Shown here: positions 61,774-64,000 of the stretch, piece by piece
Layout of the letters: every line of letters begins with the position of its first letter
How positions within the stretch are numbered: position 1 is the stretch's first letter
Assembly: GCA_963971305.1 (NCBI GenBank)
Contig: OZ020303.1
Coordinates: 36,072,106-36,136,105, forward strand
DNA: 64,000 nucleotides
Source of the DNA: Arcuatula senhousia
Lineage: Eukaryota > Mollusca > Bivalvia > Mytilida > Mytilidae
Direction: 5' to 3'
The notes under the pieces: generated by a model
The model's input: only the letters and a program-made list of their open reading frames with translations
The model's database searches: none
What the model was told of the DNA's origin: nothing
Translations under genes and position numbers: made by a program

Positions 61774-64000
61774 CTAAAAAATTATAACAACAAAGTTAAA
61801 ATATGTATATATACAAAGAAATCAACTATTTTCAATGAGTGAGAAACAAATTTAATTTAAAGTACATGAATAAATGACCTCTCCCTTATTCAGATATACC
61901 CTCACTTTTCAGGCAAGGGTAACTATGAGGGTGTCACATCCCTTTCGGTACGTGGTATTCCGTGCTTTTTAAAGGGTATTCGGTACGCCAAAGTGTGGTA
62001 CGCGTTTAAGCCATGTTCCAAATTTTTAGGCTTTTGGTATGCGTATGCTGTGATCTTTAGAGTATTTGGTAAAAGGGTTTTCGGTATTCCTGGGGCGGGG
62101 GCTGTGACGCCCCCAGCTATCTTTTCTATTTGATGAGAAACAGTGAAGTCCTTGTTTACATGTATATCCCAACTCCCTTATTTTTTTCTAGCTTCAATAA
62201 AGATCCCTAACTTTAGTTTTGGTATTGTATGTGACACAAAAAAACCTTTTATATATTTTAGAGGGAGAACACCCTTAGTGCGCCCCCTCTTAATCCGCAC
62301 CTGGTACTCCCATTTTGTGTGTGTCTTATTTTCTATTGTTGCTGGTTTTGTCTTGGCCTTCTCAGGCATTTGATATTTAAATGTACCATATTGTGTACTC
62401 CTTGCTTCTATATGCTTTAGTCAATTTTTCTTTAAACCTTGTTCTTTTTTATTAGGACAACTTAATATTATTTTATCAATCTAAGGACAAACTTAAGAGG
62501 CTGTCCAAGCAGCTGGCACATGACAAATTTTGTTTTTCAAAAATTTTCATTGATTTCACATCAGCTTAACATTAACTCCCAAAAACAAATGCAGATTTTT
62601 GGCTTATTGAAGTGACAACTTAGATATAACTAGGAAAAATTGTTTTAGCGCACTAAAACTGATGTCTCCCCTTCCTTGAATAACACAAGTTCAATCTTGA
62701 GGTCAAAAGGTCAAAGTCACAATGACATACATTGTACAACATTTTTTTTTTAATAATGATACATCTACATTCTAAAACCCTATGTCAAAGGATAAAAAAG
62801 TTATGGCCTGGAAGGCTTTGCATGTCAAATAAACATTTATTTGACATTAAAGTCACAGGTCAAGGTCATTAAGGTTGGTGACACATTGTTCCCATGATGA
62901 CACATTAAAATGTGAAAATTCAAAGCCTTTTGAATGGGATTAAAATATATATGGCCCAGACATGTTTTACGTCTAAAATGGCATTAATTTGATCTTGAAG
63001 TCAAGGTCATATGAAGGTCAATCTGGTACGCGACACATCGTCTCATGGCATAACATCCACATGCTAAGTATCAAAGGATAAAAAGATATGATCAAGACAC
63101 ACTTTGCACATAAAATTAGTTTTTATTTGACCTTGAGGTCAAGGTCATTTTGGTACAGGACACATCGTCTCATGGTGATACATCCACATGCCAAATGTCA
63201 AAGAACAAAAAAGTAATGGCCTGGAACACATTGGATGTAAAAAAGCATTAATTTGACCTTGAAGTCAAAGATCAAGGTCATGTGAAGGTCATTCTGTTAT
63301 GTGACACATCGTCTCATGGCGAAACATTCACATGCCAAATATCAAAGGATAAAAAGTTATAACCAGAACACACTTTGCATGTAAAATTAGCTTTAATTTG
63401 ACCTTTAGGTCAAAGGTCAAGGTCATATCAAGGTCATTCTGGTAAGCGACACATAATCTCATGGTAATACATCCACATGCCAAATATCAAAGCCCTATGT
63501 CGAAGAACAAAAAGGTAATGGCCTGGAACACATTGGATGCAAAAAAGCATTAATTTGACCTTGAAGTCAAAGGTCAAGGTCATATGAAAGTCATTCTGGT
63601 ACGCGACGCATCGTCTCATGGTGATAAATCCACATGCCAAATATCAAAGCCCTCTCTCAGAGGATAAAAAAGTTATGGCCCGGACACGCTTTGTATGAGA
63701 AGAAGAAGAAGAAGAAGAACTGACACAAAAACAATATGTCTCCCCCTTCTGGGAAGGGGAGACATAATTTATATAGAATGCATTGAAAATATGCAGTAAA
63801 AGTGAGATAACTCCTGAATATTTGCAAAATTTGGTTGCTTTGTTCATGAACTTCAAGGCTGAATCACAAGGCTGGTGATTTCTGTTTACCATATGAGTCA
63901 GACAATACATTTAAACAATAAAGGATGAGTGGCAATAAGACCACTCGCCTTTCTGTTTAGAAAAATGTGGCAGCATCTGAACAACAACTTCATATTTGGT
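61774..64000 (-). other. upstream IP6K intron
   Basis: No further IP6K exon is recognisable. Contains at about 61900-62110 an unusual repeat with multiple TTCGGTA / GGTACGCG motifs ending CTGTGACGCCCCC, a fragment of the GCGCCCCCT dispersed family at about 62265-62310, and the helitron-like element at 62629-63766. Confidence 0.6.
62629..63766 (-). mobile_element. helitron-like non-autonomous element, copy 2
   Basis: An inverted near-full-length relative of 38221-39563. On the minus strand: 5' TATGTCTCCCC with the same hairpin, a short TTC tract (63698-63718), several units with GGCATGTGGATGT, GAGACGATGTGTC and TTGACCTCAAGGTCAAAT, the 3' hairpin GTTTTAG-TGCG-CTAAAAC (62642-62659), and CTAGT at its end. 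It has one unit fewer than copy 1 or shorter units. Flanks (AAAT / TATATC) are consistent with insertion at a T-T. Confidence 0.82.

Overview
The window is metazoan nuclear DNA, AT-rich, with long introns and dense short non-autonomous repeats. The protein sequence and the repeat families (hairpin-capped elements with internal tandem units, resembling bivalve 'pearl'/Helentron-type elements) point to a bivalve mollusc, probably mussel-like. The phylum-level call is an inference from family resemblance, not a search result.

Region 1 (1-51.5 kb, + strand) is one gene: a TRPN/NOMPC mechanotransduction channel. Its 5' end lies before the window. I place 27 confident or likely exons between 1441 and 49621, plus a 36-nt mini-exon and a speculative 6-nt micro-exon. 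Exons up to 45508 encode about 29 consecutive ankyrin repeats. Almost every exon carries one repeat, and all these introns are phase 0. The exon at 46719-48087 encodes the linker domain, the membrane domain, the pore and the TRP box; two further exons give an acidic C-terminal tail ending at TAA 49619-49621. Roughly 1,584 residues are encoded here (1,596 with the mini-exon).

The introns hold many mobile-element remnants: helitron-like elements with terminal hairpins, foldback elements, small TIR elements, a SINE-like insertion with target-site duplication, and a 1.13-kb TIR element with a 9-bp duplication. The most unusual feature is a pair of unrelated minisatellites. One has a 45-bp unit (14006-14392) and the other a 54-bp unit (36801-40011). 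Each is an amplified copy of an exon 3' end together with its 5' splice site, so the real donor is followed by about 8 and about 30 decoy donors respectively. The second array is split by a 1.34-kb helitron-like insertion.

Region 2 (51.6-55.7 kb) is intergenic. It contains a 2.6-kb element with inverted repeats of about 510 bp enclosing a decayed non-LTR reverse transcriptase, then a 146-bp tandem repeat.

Region 3 (55.7-61.8 kb, - strand) is the last coding exon (61273-61773) and probable very long 3' UTR of an inositol hexakisphosphate kinase (IP6K) gene, convergent with TRPN. The rest, to 64 kb, is its upstream intron, filled largely by a second copy of the same helitron-like family. I see no rRNA, tRNA, CRISPR or prokaryotic feature.
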